Origin: Streptomyces xinghaiensis S187
GTDB lineage: Bacteria > Actinomycetota > Actinomycetes > Streptomycetales > Streptomycetaceae
Assembly: GCF_000220705.2 (NCBI RefSeq)
Contig: NZ_CP023202.1
Span: 1,550,001-1,614,000, forward strand
Direction: 5' to 3'
DNA: 64,000 bases
In this document: in pieces, positions 51,666-59,891 of the stretch
Layout of the letters: each line of letters opens with the position of its first letter
How positions within the stretch are numbered: the stretch's first letter is position 1
The notes under the pieces: model-generated
What the model saw: only the letters and a program-made list of their open reading frames with translations
What the model was told of the DNA's origin: nothing
The model's database searches: none
Translations under genes and position numbers: made by a program

Positions 51666-52358
51666 ATGGACGCGGTCAAGGGATCCGGCACACACCACGG
51701 CAAACGCCCCGACAAGCGGGCCGAGCGCTCGCGGCGCACCCGCGAGAAGATCATCGCGGCGGCGCGGGATCTGTTCATCGCACAGGGGTACGGAGCGACG
51801 AGCCTTCAGGAGGTCGCGGACCGCGCGGGCGTGGCCGTCCAGACCGTGTACTTCGTGTTCCGCAACAAGCGGGCGCTGTTCAAGGACGTGGTCGACACCT
51901 CCATCGCCGGCGACACCGAACCGGTCGCCACGATGGAGCGCGACTGGTTCCGCGCCGCCTGCGCCGAGCCCACCGCGGCCGGTCAACTGCGCGCCCACGT
52001 ACGGGGGGTGCGCGCCATCCAGGAACGGGTCGCCCCGATCGTGCCGCTGATCGCGGCCGCCGCGGCCACCGACCCGGAGATCGCCGCGCAGTGGCCCGCC
52101 GGCCCGGAGGACCCGCGCTACACCGTCCAGCACGCCGCGGCGGAGGCACTGACCGCCAAGCCCGACGCCCGCCCCGACGTCGGCACCGCCCGCGCCGCCG
52201 ACCTGCTGTACGGGTTGCTCAGCCCGGAGCTGTACCTGATCTTCGTCCGCGACCGGGGCTGGTCCCCCGACGCCTGGGAGGAGTGGGCCCGCACGACCCT
52301 GACCGCCCAGCTCTGCACGGGCCACGAGCGGGACGCGGCAGGGCCCGAACCGTCATAA
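51666..52358 (+). CDS. TetR-family regulator
   Basis: 230 residues. HTH: RAERSRRTREKIIAAARDLFIAQGYGATSLQEVADRAGVAVQTVYFVFRNKRALFKDVVD (~18-77), then an all-helical ligand domain with RERVAPIVPLIAAAAATDPEIA and RAADLLYGLLSPELYLIFVRDRGWSPDAWEEW. Divergent from the methyltransferase, with its own palindromic operator 14 bases before the ATG. Confidence 0.93.
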   Translation: MDAVKGSGTHHGKRPDKRAERSRRTREKIIAAARDLFIAQGYGATSLQEVADRAGVAVQTVYFVFRNKRALFKDVVDTSIAGDTEPVATMERDWFRAACAEPTAAGQLRAHVRGVRAIQERVAPIVPLIAAAAATDPEIAAQWPAGPEDPRYTVQHAAAEALTAKPDARPDVGTARAADLLYGLLSPELYLIFVRDRGWSPDAWEEWARTTLTAQLCTGHERDAAGPEPS

Positions 52359-52565
52359 GGGCCCAACTGCCGTCCGCGCACGGGTACATCGCAACGACCT
52401 CGGCGGGCAGGCCTGCACGGCGGCCCGTCTGCACGACCGTTCGGAAGCAGCCGCTCGGTGCGCAGAGCCGGGGTCACGGACGCCGACGTCAGCCAGTCGA
52501 CACCGGCGCCGGCAACCCCCTTCACCTGCGCCGCACGCGCCCCTCCGCCGCGGCCTGCGCGCCCC

Positions 52566-52958
52566 TCAAGGCGTCCCCAGGCGGCTGAAGCCGGCAAGGC
52601 GGGGCGAGATGGTCACGGGGAAGGACGCGCCGTCGGGGGTCCTGAGGGCCGCCACGATGTCGTGGTCCGGTGCGCCGAAGACCTCGAAGTGCTGCACGGT
52701 GCAGTGCTCCATCACCTCGCGGATGTACGGGTCCGACAGCCGCCAGTGGGTGCGGATCGCCTCGGAGTCGCGGTAGAGCTGAAAGCTGTGCGCGAGCATC
52801 CGCTCCTCGTCGAGGAAGACCTCCACCATGAGCTGGGGGCCGTGCTCGTGCGCGAAGGCCACGGCCCGGGCGATGGCGCGCCGGAAGCCGTCGAGGTGGC
52901 CGTCGGTGATGCGCATGGTGTTGCGGAAAAGGATGGTGCCGCTGTCTGTGATCTCCAT
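52566..52958 (-). CDS. Conserved hypothetical, dimeric alpha/beta-barrel-like
   Basis: 130 residues: SGTILFRNTMRITDGHLDGFRRAIARAVAFAHEHGPQLMVEVFLDEERMLAHSFQLYRDSEAIRTHWRLSDPYIREVMEHCTVQHFEVFGAPDHDIVAAL. The strand-helix-strand pattern with AHSFQLYRDSEAI and H-W is like antibiotic-biosynthesis monooxygenase/stress-response dimeric barrels. No catalytic role assigned. Stands alone. Confidence 0.75.
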   Translation of the reverse strand: MEITDSGTILFRNTMRITDGHLDGFRRAIARAVAFAHEHGPQLMVEVFLDEERMLAHSFQLYRDSEAIRTHWRLSDPYIREVMEHCTVQHFEVFGAPDHDIVAALRTPDGASFPVTISPRLAGFSRLGTP

Positions 52959-53369
52959 ACGCCGAGGGTCCGACCTGAACCGGGGTTGAGGTCAAGGAAG
53001 CCGGCTCGGGTCATCCCGGACGCGGAGGAAGAGGACGGTTCGGACAGTGGTGGGTGCCGCGGTCGCGGTGGCCGCGGTCACCTCCTCATGGGGCCGGTGA
53101 CGGACGGCGCAAGAACAAAGGCAAGGAGGTCTGCTCTCCTTGCCACTCTCAACGTATAGCGCACGGGGGGCCTTGCGGCAAGGCCCCGGTCATGCTGCAG
53201 AATCTCCGCCCGAGGCCGGAACCTGCGGAAATCGGGGATACGCGGACTACGTACAGCTTTGTGCGCAGGGGACACCGGAGCACCGGACGACGCGCGACGT
53301 GCGCGTGCCCGGTGCCCGACCGCGCCGAGCGGCCGGCCGAGACACAGCCTTGTCGAAATGGGGGGTTTC
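52959..53369. other. Upstream region of rox, no gene
   Basis: About 410 bases. Contains a nine-pair hairpin (GGCAAGGAG at 53120-53128 with CTCCTTGCC at 53136-53144), a TATAGC -10-like hexamer at 53155-53160 and the rifampicin-associated element. Confidence 0.55.
53167..53187. promoter_or_regulatory. Rifampicin-associated element (RAE)
   Basis: GGGGCCTTG, three bases CGG, CAAGGCCCC: a perfect inverted repeat. It is essentially the published RAE consensus found upstream of rifamycin-inactivating genes in actinomycetes. It begins seven bases after a -10-like TATAGC, so it spans the transcription start area, about 180 bases before the rox ATG. Confidence 0.85.
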
Positions 53370-54806
53370 ATGATTGACGTGATCATCGCCGGTGGCGGAC
53401 CGACCGGCCTGATGCTGGCCGCCGAGCTGCGGCTGCACGGCGTGCACGTGGTCGTGGTGGAGAAGCTGGCCGAGCCGACCGCGCACTCCCGCGCGCAGGG
53501 CCTGCACGCCCGCAGCGTCGAGGTGATGGACCAGCGCGGCCTGCTGAAGGAGTTCCTCGCGCGCGGCAAGAAGTACGCGGTCGGCGGTTTCTTCGCGGGC
53601 CTCGGCACGTCCTGGCCCGAGCGGCTGGACACCGCGCACTCGTACGTCCTCGCCATCCCGCAGGTGGTCACCGAGCGCCTGCTGCACGAGCACGCCACCG
53701 GGCTCGGCGCCGAGATCCTGCGCGGCCGCGAACTGACCGGGCTGAGCCAGGACGACGACGGGGTGACCGCCGAACTGGGAGACGGGTCCCGGCTCCGGGC
53801 GCGCTATCTCGTCGGCTGCGACGGCGGGCGCAGCACGGTGCGCAAGCTGCTCGGCGTCGGCTTCCCCGGTGAGCCCAGCCGGGTCGAGACGCTGCTGGGG
53901 GAGGTGGAGGTGGGCGTCGGGCCGGAGGAGCTGGCCGCCGTGGTGGCCGAGGTCCGCACGAAGCAGTGGCGGTTCGGCACCATGCCGCTGGGGGACGGGG
54001 TGTACCGGCTCATCGTGCCGGCCGAGGGCGTGGCCGAGGACCGCACGGCCCCGCCGACCCTGGAGGAAGTCAAGCAGCAGGTACGGAAGTTCGCCGGCAC
54101 CGACCTGGGCGTGCACTCACCCCGCTGGCTCTCCCGCTTCGGCGACGCCACCCGGCTGGCCGAGCGCTACCGCACCGGCCGGGTGCTGCTGGCCGGCGAC
54201 GCGGCGCACATCCACCCGCCGACCGGCGGGCAGGGTCTGAACCTCGGCGTCCAGGACGCGTTCAACCTCGGCTGGAAACTGGCCGCCGAGGTCCGCGGCT
54301 GGGCACCGGAAGGGCTGCTGGACAGCTACCACACCGAACGGCATCCGGTGGCCGCCGCCGTGCTGGACAACACCCGCGCCCAGATGGAGCTGCTGTCCTC
54401 CGAGCCGGGCCCCCGGGCCGTGCGCCGGCTGCTGGCCGAGCTGATGGAGTTCGAGGAGGTGAACCGGTATCTGATCGAGAAGATCACCGCGGTCGCGGTC
54501 CGCTACGACTTCGGCGAGGGCCATGAACTCCTCGGCCGGCGGCTGCGGGACGTGCAGCTGCGGCGGGGGCGCCTCTACGGGCTGATGCACGGCGGCCGGG
54601 GGCTGCTGCTCGACCAGACCGGCCGGCTGTCGGTGGCCGGCTGGGAGGACCGGGTGGACCACGTCGTCGACGTCATCGACGCCGGCGAGGAACTGGACGT
54701 CCCCGCGGTGCTGCTGCGGCCGGACGGCCATGTGGCGTGGGTCGGCGACGACCAGCGGGACCTGCTCGGCCGGCTGCCCCAGTGGTTCGGGGCCGCGGCC
54801 GGCTGA
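53370..54806 (+). CDS. rox: Rifampicin monooxygenase
   Basis: 478 residues, class A flavin monooxygenase. FAD-binding DVIIAGGGPTGLMLAAELRLHG at the N-terminus, middle motif YLVGCDGGRSTVRKLLG, and GD motif VLLAGDAAHIHPPTGGQGLNLGVQDAFNLGWKL. The sequence follows that of S. venezuelae Rox almost throughout from memory (QGLHARSVEVMDQRGLL, GEGHELLGRRLRD, GRGLLLDQTGRLSVAGW). Rox hydroxylates the rifamycin naphthyl ring and linearises the drug, using NADPH and O2. The upstream RAE supports the assignment. GGGGGGTTTC precedes the ATG. Confidence 0.93.
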   Translation: MIDVIIAGGGPTGLMLAAELRLHGVHVVVVEKLAEPTAHSRAQGLHARSVEVMDQRGLLKEFLARGKKYAVGGFFAGLGTSWPERLDTAHSYVLAIPQVVTERLLHEHATGLGAEILRGRELTGLSQDDDGVTAELGDGSRLRARYLVGCDGGRSTVRKLLGVGFPGEPSRVETLLGEVEVGVGPEELAAVVAEVRTKQWRFGTMPLGDGVYRLIVPAEGVAEDRTAPPTLEEVKQQVRKFAGTDLGVHSPRWLSRFGDATRLAERYRTGRVLLAGDAAHIHPPTGGQGLNLGVQDAFNLGWKLAAEVRGWAPEGLLDSYHTERHPVAAAVLDNTRAQMELLSSEPGPRAVRRLLAELMEFEEVNRYLIEKITAVAVRYDFGEGHELLGRRLRDVQLRRGRLYGLMHGGRGLLLDQTGRLSVAGWEDRVDHVVDVIDAGEELDVPAVLLRPDGHVAWVGDDQRDLLGRLPQWFGAAAG

Positions 54807-55047
54807 GCACGCCGCGGCGGCCCGGGAGGGCGGGACCCGTCCGGCCCGGCAGGGCGGGACCCGCCGGACGGGGCTCCGGCGGGGAACCACGCCTGCCGCG
54901 AGCCGGTGCCGGCCACCGCGGAACAATGGCGGGTCCGGCAGTGGTGCCATGTGCGGGGACCGGGGCGGCGCGCCATCCCGGCCGGCGCCCTGCCATGGCT
55001 TCCACCGAGTCCGGCCTGCACGCGTCCCGCCCTCCTGCCCCGGCGGG

Positions 55048-56514
55048 TCACTCTCCCCGGTACATCCGCCACAGGTCGACGAGTTCGACGTCGCCGCGCC
55101 GGCCGGCCTCGCGGCGCAGGTCCTCGGTGAAGCCGGAGCGGGCGAAGAGCAGGAGTCTGGGCAGTGCCCCCACCCGGGCGCTCGGCAGCAGCCCGCGCAG
55201 GTGTTCCAGCCGTTCCAACTGCGGCAGACCTACGGGGGTGGCGGTCCCCTTGGCATCGCCGATCGCGGTGATCCGCTCGGGCCCGAACGCTGGTGACTCC
55301 GCCACCACGAGATCCAGCTCGTGCCCGCGGCGGTGCTCCCGGCAGGCGATCTCGGTCGGGCGCACCCAGGTCGCCCGGCCGCCCAGGCTCTCCGGTGCGG
55401 CGTGTTCGAAGCACCACTGGCGGGCCAGTTCCTCGAAGTGCGGGCCGTAGATCTTCCCGGCGACGGTGTCGGCGTTGTCCGCCCAGACCCGGTCGGCCCG
55501 GCCCACCACCAGCTCCGGCTCGTGCCGCTGGATCAGCAGCTGGTACAACCGCACCGCGGGCTCGGCGACCCGGAAAACACTGCGCTTGTCTCTTATGGCG
55601 TCCTCGACCTGCTCCAGCAGGCCGATGTCCCGGAGCCCGGAGAGCAGGTGCGCCAGCGCGCCGCTCGGCCGCCCCAGCAGACCCGCGATCTCCGACCTGC
55701 GGTGATGCCCGGCACTGACCGCCGCCAGGACCGCCGCGTACGAGGTCGGATCCGAAATCGAGGGCTCCTCACGCAGCAGCAGCCCGCCTTCGCGGAACAT
55801 GGCGGAGGCCGGGTTGAGCAGGCGGCGGGCGACCCACCCGTCGAAGTCCGCGAGGTCCGCCGGCCCGGTACCCCCGCACATCTCCTTGTACGCCGGGGTC
55901 CCGCCCACCAGCGCGTGGAGCCGGAACGCCAGCTCCGGGTCGTCCTCCACGCCCCAGAAGGAGGCCGCCTCCCGGAACCGGAACGGCCGTACCACCAGCT
56001 CCATGCTCGCCCGTCCGCGCAGCGGGGCGCCTCCGCCCAGCAGCTGCGCCATCGTGGTCAGCGCGCTGCCGCACAGGATCAGCCGCGTCCGGGTGTGCTC
56101 CTTGGCATGGCTCAGCGGACTGAGAGCCTGCTGCAGATAGGAGGGCAGGGCGGGGGACGCCGACACCAGATACGGAAACTCGTCGATCACCACTGGCAGC
56201 GGGGCGTCCTCACCGATCCGCAGCAGCTCGTCCAGCGCCTCCCGCCAGTCGGCGAACAGCACCGGCCGCCGCAGCCCGCGGAACGCCGAGTACGCCGAGC
56301 CCAGATCCGCGAGATTCTGTGCCTCGCTCTGCTGCGTCGCCGCGAAGAGAAAACCCCGCGACTCGCGCGCCAGCAGCTCCAGCATCAGCGTCTTCCCCTG
56401 CCGCCGCCGCCCGTACACGAGCCCCAGCGAGGCACCCTGCTGCTCCGACGCGGCGAATCTCTCCAACTCGCGCCACTCGGCGTCCCGCGCGAACAGTCGC
56501 TCCGGCTTGGCCAC
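55048..56514 (-). CDS. DUF234-type AAA ATPase
   Basis: 488 residues. Walker A GRRRQGKTLMLEL (~36), Walker B LPVVIDEFPYLV, sensor region RTRLILCGSALTTM, then winged-helix SAGHHRRSEIAGLLGRPSGALAHLLSGLRDIGLLE. The C-terminal DUF234 nuclease-like part has HELDLVVAES and ITAIGDAKGTATP (D-x(n)-D-x-K spacing). The group is called the archaeal-type ATPase/PD-(D/E)xK fusion family. GTG 56514 is the start: GGAGG lies eight bases before it. The longer frame covers an operator-like palindrome. Function uncertain; likely defence or plasmid/element related. Confidence 0.85.
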   Translation of the reverse strand: MAKPERLFARDAEWRELERFAASEQQGASLGLVYGRRRQGKTLMLELLARESRGFLFAATQQSEAQNLADLGSAYSAFRGLRRPVLFADWREALDELLRIGEDAPLPVVIDEFPYLVSASPALPSYLQQALSPLSHAKEHTRTRLILCGSALTTMAQLLGGGAPLRGRASMELVVRPFRFREAASFWGVEDDPELAFRLHALVGGTPAYKEMCGGTGPADLADFDGWVARRLLNPASAMFREGGLLLREEPSISDPTSYAAVLAAVSAGHHRRSEIAGLLGRPSGALAHLLSGLRDIGLLEQVEDAIRDKRSVFRVAEPAVRLYQLLIQRHEPELVVGRADRVWADNADTVAGKIYGPHFEELARQWCFEHAAPESLGGRATWVRPTEIACREHRRGHELDLVVAESPAFGPERITAIGDAKGTATPVGLPQLERLEHLRGLLPSARVGALPRLLLFARSGFTEDLRREAGRRGDVELVDLWRMYRGE

Positions 56515-56531
56515 GACAACACCTCCGACGC

Positions 56532-56555
56532 CTATGATAGCTACAACTATCATAG
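56532..56555. promoter_or_regulatory. AT-rich perfect palindrome before DUF234 ATPase
   Basis: CTATGATAG, six bases, CTATCATAG, a perfect nine-base inverted repeat. It is followed by TTGCAGCCACCATAATC. It is strikingly AT-rich for this genome and lies 18 bases upstream of the GTG start. A repressor-type operator is the simplest reading; the regulator is unknown. Confidence 0.7.
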
Positions 56556-56578
56556 TTGCAGCCACCATAATCTCTTGA

Positions 56579-57241
56579 TCATGGACTGCGCGGAGTGACC
56601 AGGCCGGATTCGTACGCGAGGACGACGAGCTGCGCGCGGTCGCGGGCGTGGAGCTTGGTCATCGCCCGGTTGACGTGGGTCTTCGCGGTCAGTGAGCTGA
56701 TCACCATGCGGGCCGCGATCTGGTCGTTGGACAGGCCCCGCGCGACCAGGGCGACGGCCTCGCGTTCCCGGTTGGTGAGCTCCTCCAGCCCGGTGCCCGG
56801 GTCGCCGGGGAGCGGCTGGGTGACGTACCGGTCGATCAGTTTGCGGGTGATGGACGGTGCGAGCAGGGCGTCGCCGCGGGCCGCCACGCGCACCGCGTGC
56901 AGGAAGTCGTCCGGCACGATGTCCTTGACGAGGAACCCGGCGGCGCCCGCGCGCAGCGCGTGGAAGACGTACTCGTCCATGCCGTAGTTGGTCAGGACGA
57001 CGACGTGCACCCGGGACAGCGCCGGGTCGGCGGCGATGCGCCGGGTCGCCTCGATGCCGTCCATCACCGGCATCCGGATGTCGAGGAGCACGACGTCGGG
57101 CAGGTGCTCCCGGGCGAGGGCCAGGCCCTCCGCGCCGTCGCCCGCCTCGGCCACCGCCTCGATGTCGTCCTCCAGATCGAGGAGGGCGCGGAACCCGCTG
57201 CGCACCAGCGGCTGGTCGTCGACCAGCAGGACGCGGATCAC
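56579..57241 (-). CDS. NarL/LuxR-family response regulator
   Basis: 220 residues. Receiver domain with phosphoacceptor Asp54 (DVVLLDIRMPVMDG), Lys in GFLVKDI, then LuxR HTH ELTNREREAVALVARGLSNDQIAARMVISSLTAKTHVNRAMTKLHARDRAQLVVLAYESGL. Start GTG 57241 overlaps the kinase stop (GTGA), forming a two-component operon with the histidine kinase. Confidence 0.95.
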   Translation of the reverse strand: MIRVLLVDDQPLVRSGFRALLDLEDDIEAVAEAGDGAEGLALAREHLPDVVLLDIRMPVMDGIEATRRIAADPALSRVHVVVLTNYGMDEYVFHALRAGAAGFLVKDIVPDDFLHAVRVAARGDALLAPSITRKLIDRYVTQPLPGDPGTGLEELTNREREAVALVARGLSNDQIAARMVISSLTAKTHVNRAMTKLHARDRAQLVVLAYESGLVTPRSP

Positions 57242-58362
57242 GGCGCCCGGTCCACGGGGAGTTCGGCCCGGACGGTGAAGCCGCCCCCGTCGCGCGGCTC
57301 CGCGCGCAGCCGGCCGCCGAGGGCGGTGACGCGTTCGCGCATCCCCAGCAGCCCTACGCCCGGCACCGGGGCGGCGTCCGGGGCAGCCCCGCCGTCGTCG
57401 TCGACGCGGACCGCGAGGACGTCCGGGCGGCAGTCGACCCGGACGGAGGCGGTGGCCGCGGCGGCGTGCCGGGCGGTGTTCGTCAGCGCCTCCTGGACGA
57501 TCCGGTAGACGGTCCGGCTCACCGCGGCCGGCACGTCCTCCCGCCGCCCCTCGATCGTCAGCGACGCCTCCAGCCCCGCCCGGCCCGCCCGCTCCACCAG
57601 TCCGGGGAGGTCGGCGAGCCCGGGCGGCGGGGCCGTGCCGTCGTCGCGCAGCGCCTCCAGGGTCGCGCGCAGCTCCCGGGCCGCCTCGCGCCCCGCCTCC
57701 TGGATGGCCAGCAGGGCCTCCGGCACCTGTTCGCCGCGCTTGCGGGCCACATGGACGGCGACCTCGCTCTGCAGCTTGATGACCGAGATCTGGTGGGTGA
57801 GCGAGTCGTGCAGCTCCCGCGCGATGTGCAGCCGCTCCTCGTCGGCGCGGCGCCGCGCGGTCTCCTCGCGCGTGCGCTCGGCCTCGTCCGCCCGCCGCTC
57901 GGCCTGCCGCAGCGCCTCCCCCGCCGCGCCGGCCGCGATCAGCCAGGCCAGCTCCAGGGCACCGCGGCCCCGCGCGAACGCCTCGCCCGCGTCGGGCAGG
58001 GAGACCAGGGCCGCGAGCGGAAGTGCGGCCAGCATGACGACGGACGCGACGATCGCGGCGGTGCGGTGCCCCGCGCGTACGGCGGCGTAGACGGCGAACA
58101 GGTAGGCGACGGCGGGCACGTCGAAGCCCGCCGCCTGGTAGCCCACCGCGCACAGCCCCGTGACGGCCAGGACGGGAACCGGCGCCCTGCGGCGCGCGGC
58201 CAGCGCCAGGCCGCCGGCCGCCAGCAGTCCGTGGCCGAGCGGCGCGGGACCGGTGGCGGACTGCTGCCCGGAAACCCCGGTGACCAGCAGCACCGCCGCC
58301 ACACCGACGGCGATCAGCCCGTCCGCGGCACCGGCGGGAACCCCGAACCGCCCTGTGTTCAT
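57238..58362 (-). CDS. Two-component sensor histidine kinase, HisKA_3 type
   Basis: 374 residues. Five or so membrane segments (~14-125), then a coiled-coil (LRQAERRADEAERTREETARRRADEERL), His185 in HIARELHDSLTHQISVIKLQ as the phosphorylation site, and HATPase motifs VQEALTNTARHAAAATASVRVD and GVGLLGMRERVTALGGRL. Phosphorylates the overlapping LuxR regulator. Divergent from the DUF6223-like gene, which may be its target. Confidence 0.95.
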   Translation of the reverse strand: MNTGRFGVPAGAADGLIAVGVAAVLLVTGVSGQQSATGPAPLGHGLLAAGGLALAARRRAPVPVLAVTGLCAVGYQAAGFDVPAVAYLFAVYAAVRAGHRTAAIVASVVMLAALPLAALVSLPDAGEAFARGRGALELAWLIAAGAAGEALRQAERRADEAERTREETARRRADEERLHIARELHDSLTHQISVIKLQSEVAVHVARKRGEQVPEALLAIQEAGREAARELRATLEALRDDGTAPPPGLADLPGLVERAGRAGLEASLTIEGRREDVPAAVSRTVYRIVQEALTNTARHAAAATASVRVDCRPDVLAVRVDDDGGAAPDAAPVPGVGLLGMRERVTALGGRLRAEPRDGGGFTVRAELPVDRAP

Positions 58363-58589
58363 GCGCGCACCCTAGCCGGGGGCCGCCGGCGGCGGATCCC
58401 GCTCGCGGACGACCGGCCGCCTACCGCGCCCGCGGTACTTCCGCCGCGACTGCGGCAGCCGCGGCAGCCGGCTGCGCCCCCGGCGGCAGCGCGGAGTGCG
58501 TCCGCCCGCGGGACGACCGGCGGCACCCCGGTCGGCCACGATCGGGCGGTGGGCGAAGGCCCGACCGAGACATGGAAGAGGAGTGGGAC

Positions 58590-59048
58590 ATGAGCAGTTC
58601 GAGAACCCCGGGGCCGTTCCGGGAGAAGCCCGCGATGACCGGCGCCGCCCTGCTCGGCGGGCTCGTCCTCGCCGTCCTCGTGCTCGCCGCACCGGCGGCC
58701 GCGCACACACCGGTCCAGGAGGCCGCCGGCCCGCTGGCCTCCGGGCGGTTCGGGGGCACCGCGGCCGCCGTGGCGGGGCTGATCGGCGTGGTGGCCGGAG
58801 CGCTGGCCCTGGCCCGCCCCGGCGGTCGTCCGGGCACCGGCACCGGGCGGCGCGGAGCCCTCGTGGCCCTGACCGCGGGGCCGTTGGCCATGGTCCTCGG
58901 CGGGCTGTTCGCGGCCACCGCCGGCGGCGGTCTCGGCACCGGCAACGGGCTCGGCGGGTCCGTCGTGGCCCTGCTGCTGGGGCTGATCGCCACATCCCTC
59001 GGCGCGCCGGCACTGGCCCGCTCCCGCCGCGCCGTACGGAGCGGCTGA
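58590..59048 (+). CDS. DUF6223-like membrane protein
   Basis: 152 residues with four hydrophobic segments: MTGAALLGGLVLAVLVLAAPAAAHT (~17-40), TAAAVAGLIGVVAGALALARPGG, ALVALTAGPLAMVLGGLFAATAGG, and GGSVVALLLGLIATSLGAPALARSRR. Alternating small-residue helices and the GTGNGLGG loop match the family I recall as DUF6223. ATG 58590 is favoured (GAGGAG seven bases before) over 58572. Divergent from the two-component system. Confidence 0.78.
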   Translation: MSSSRTPGPFREKPAMTGAALLGGLVLAVLVLAAPAAAHTPVQEAAGPLASGRFGGTAAAVAGLIGVVAGALALARPGGRPGTGTGRRGALVALTAGPLAMVLGGLFAATAGGGLGTGNGLGGSVVALLLGLIATSLGAPALARSRRAVRSG

Positions 59049-59151
59049 GGGCCGCAGGCGCTGACGGGCCGGCCAACTCGCTTCGAATTCACCACCGTTG
59101 GCCACGTCCGCCGAGTCCCGCCCGCCCTGGCGGGACCGGGCGAACCGGGGG

Positions 59152-59826
59152 TCACGACGGCATACCGCGCTCCGCGAGGCCGCTCTCGTAGGCGATGATG
59201 ACGAGCTGTGCTCGGTCCCGGGCGTGCAGCTTGGCCAGGAGGCTGCCGACATGGGTCTTCACCGTCGGCATGCTGATGACGAGGCGCTCGGCGATCTCCG
59301 CGTTGGACAGCCCGTTGGCGATCAGCACGAGGACTTCCTGTTCCCGCTTGGTGAGTCCGACGAGCCGCGGCGCCGGCCGGGCGGCCTCGCCGCGGCGGGA
59401 GAAGGTGCGGATCAGGCGCCGGGTGACCGTCGGGGCCAGGACGCCCTCCCCGGTGGCGATGACGCGGATGCCGCCGACCAGGTCGGACGGCGATGCGTCC
59501 TTCAGCATGAAGCCGCTGGCTCCCGCCTGGAGAGCCGGGTACACGTACTCGTCCATGTCGAACATGGTGAGGGCGAGCACCCGGACACCGGCCAGCGTCT
59601 CGTCCGAGCAGATCTCCCGGGTGGCCGCGATACCGTCCAGGACCGGCATCCGCAGGTCCATCAGGACGACATCGGGGACGAGTTCGCGGGCGAGCCGCAC
59701 CGCCGCGGCGCCGTCACCCGCCTCGCCGACGACCTCCATACCGGGTGTGGAATCGACCAGCACACGGAAGCTTCCGCGCAGCAGCGCCTGATCGTCTGCG
59801 ATCAGCACCCGGACCGACTGGGCCAT
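59152..59826 (-). CDS. LuxR-family response regulator (orphan next to IS701)
   Basis: 224 residues. Receiver Asp57 (DVVLMDLRMPVLDG), GFMLKDASPSDLV, HTH LTKREQEVLVLIANGLSNAEIAERLVISMPTVKTHVGSLLAKLHARDRAQLVIIAYESGL. Usually a kinase gene lies directly upstream. Here an IS701 element begins 61 bases upstream of the start, and no kinase is found beyond it, so the regulator appears orphaned. The pattern suggests the kinase gene was lost through the insertion and a deletion. ATG 59826 or GTG 59856. Confidence 0.93.
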   Translation of the reverse strand: MAQSVRVLIADDQALLRGSFRVLVDSTPGMEVVGEAGDGAAAVRLARELVPDVVLMDLRMPVLDGIAATREICSDETLAGVRVLALTMFDMDEYVYPALQAGASGFMLKDASPSDLVGGIRVIATGEGVLAPTVTRRLIRTFSRRGEAARPAPRLVGLTKREQEVLVLIANGLSNAEIAERLVISMPTVKTHVGSLLAKLHARDRAQLVIIAYESGLAERGMPS

Positions 59827-59891
59827 TCCTCTCGCCCCCGCCTGCTCGTCGGACACCGCGACGCGCGCCCGTTCGACCGGTTGTCAACTAG

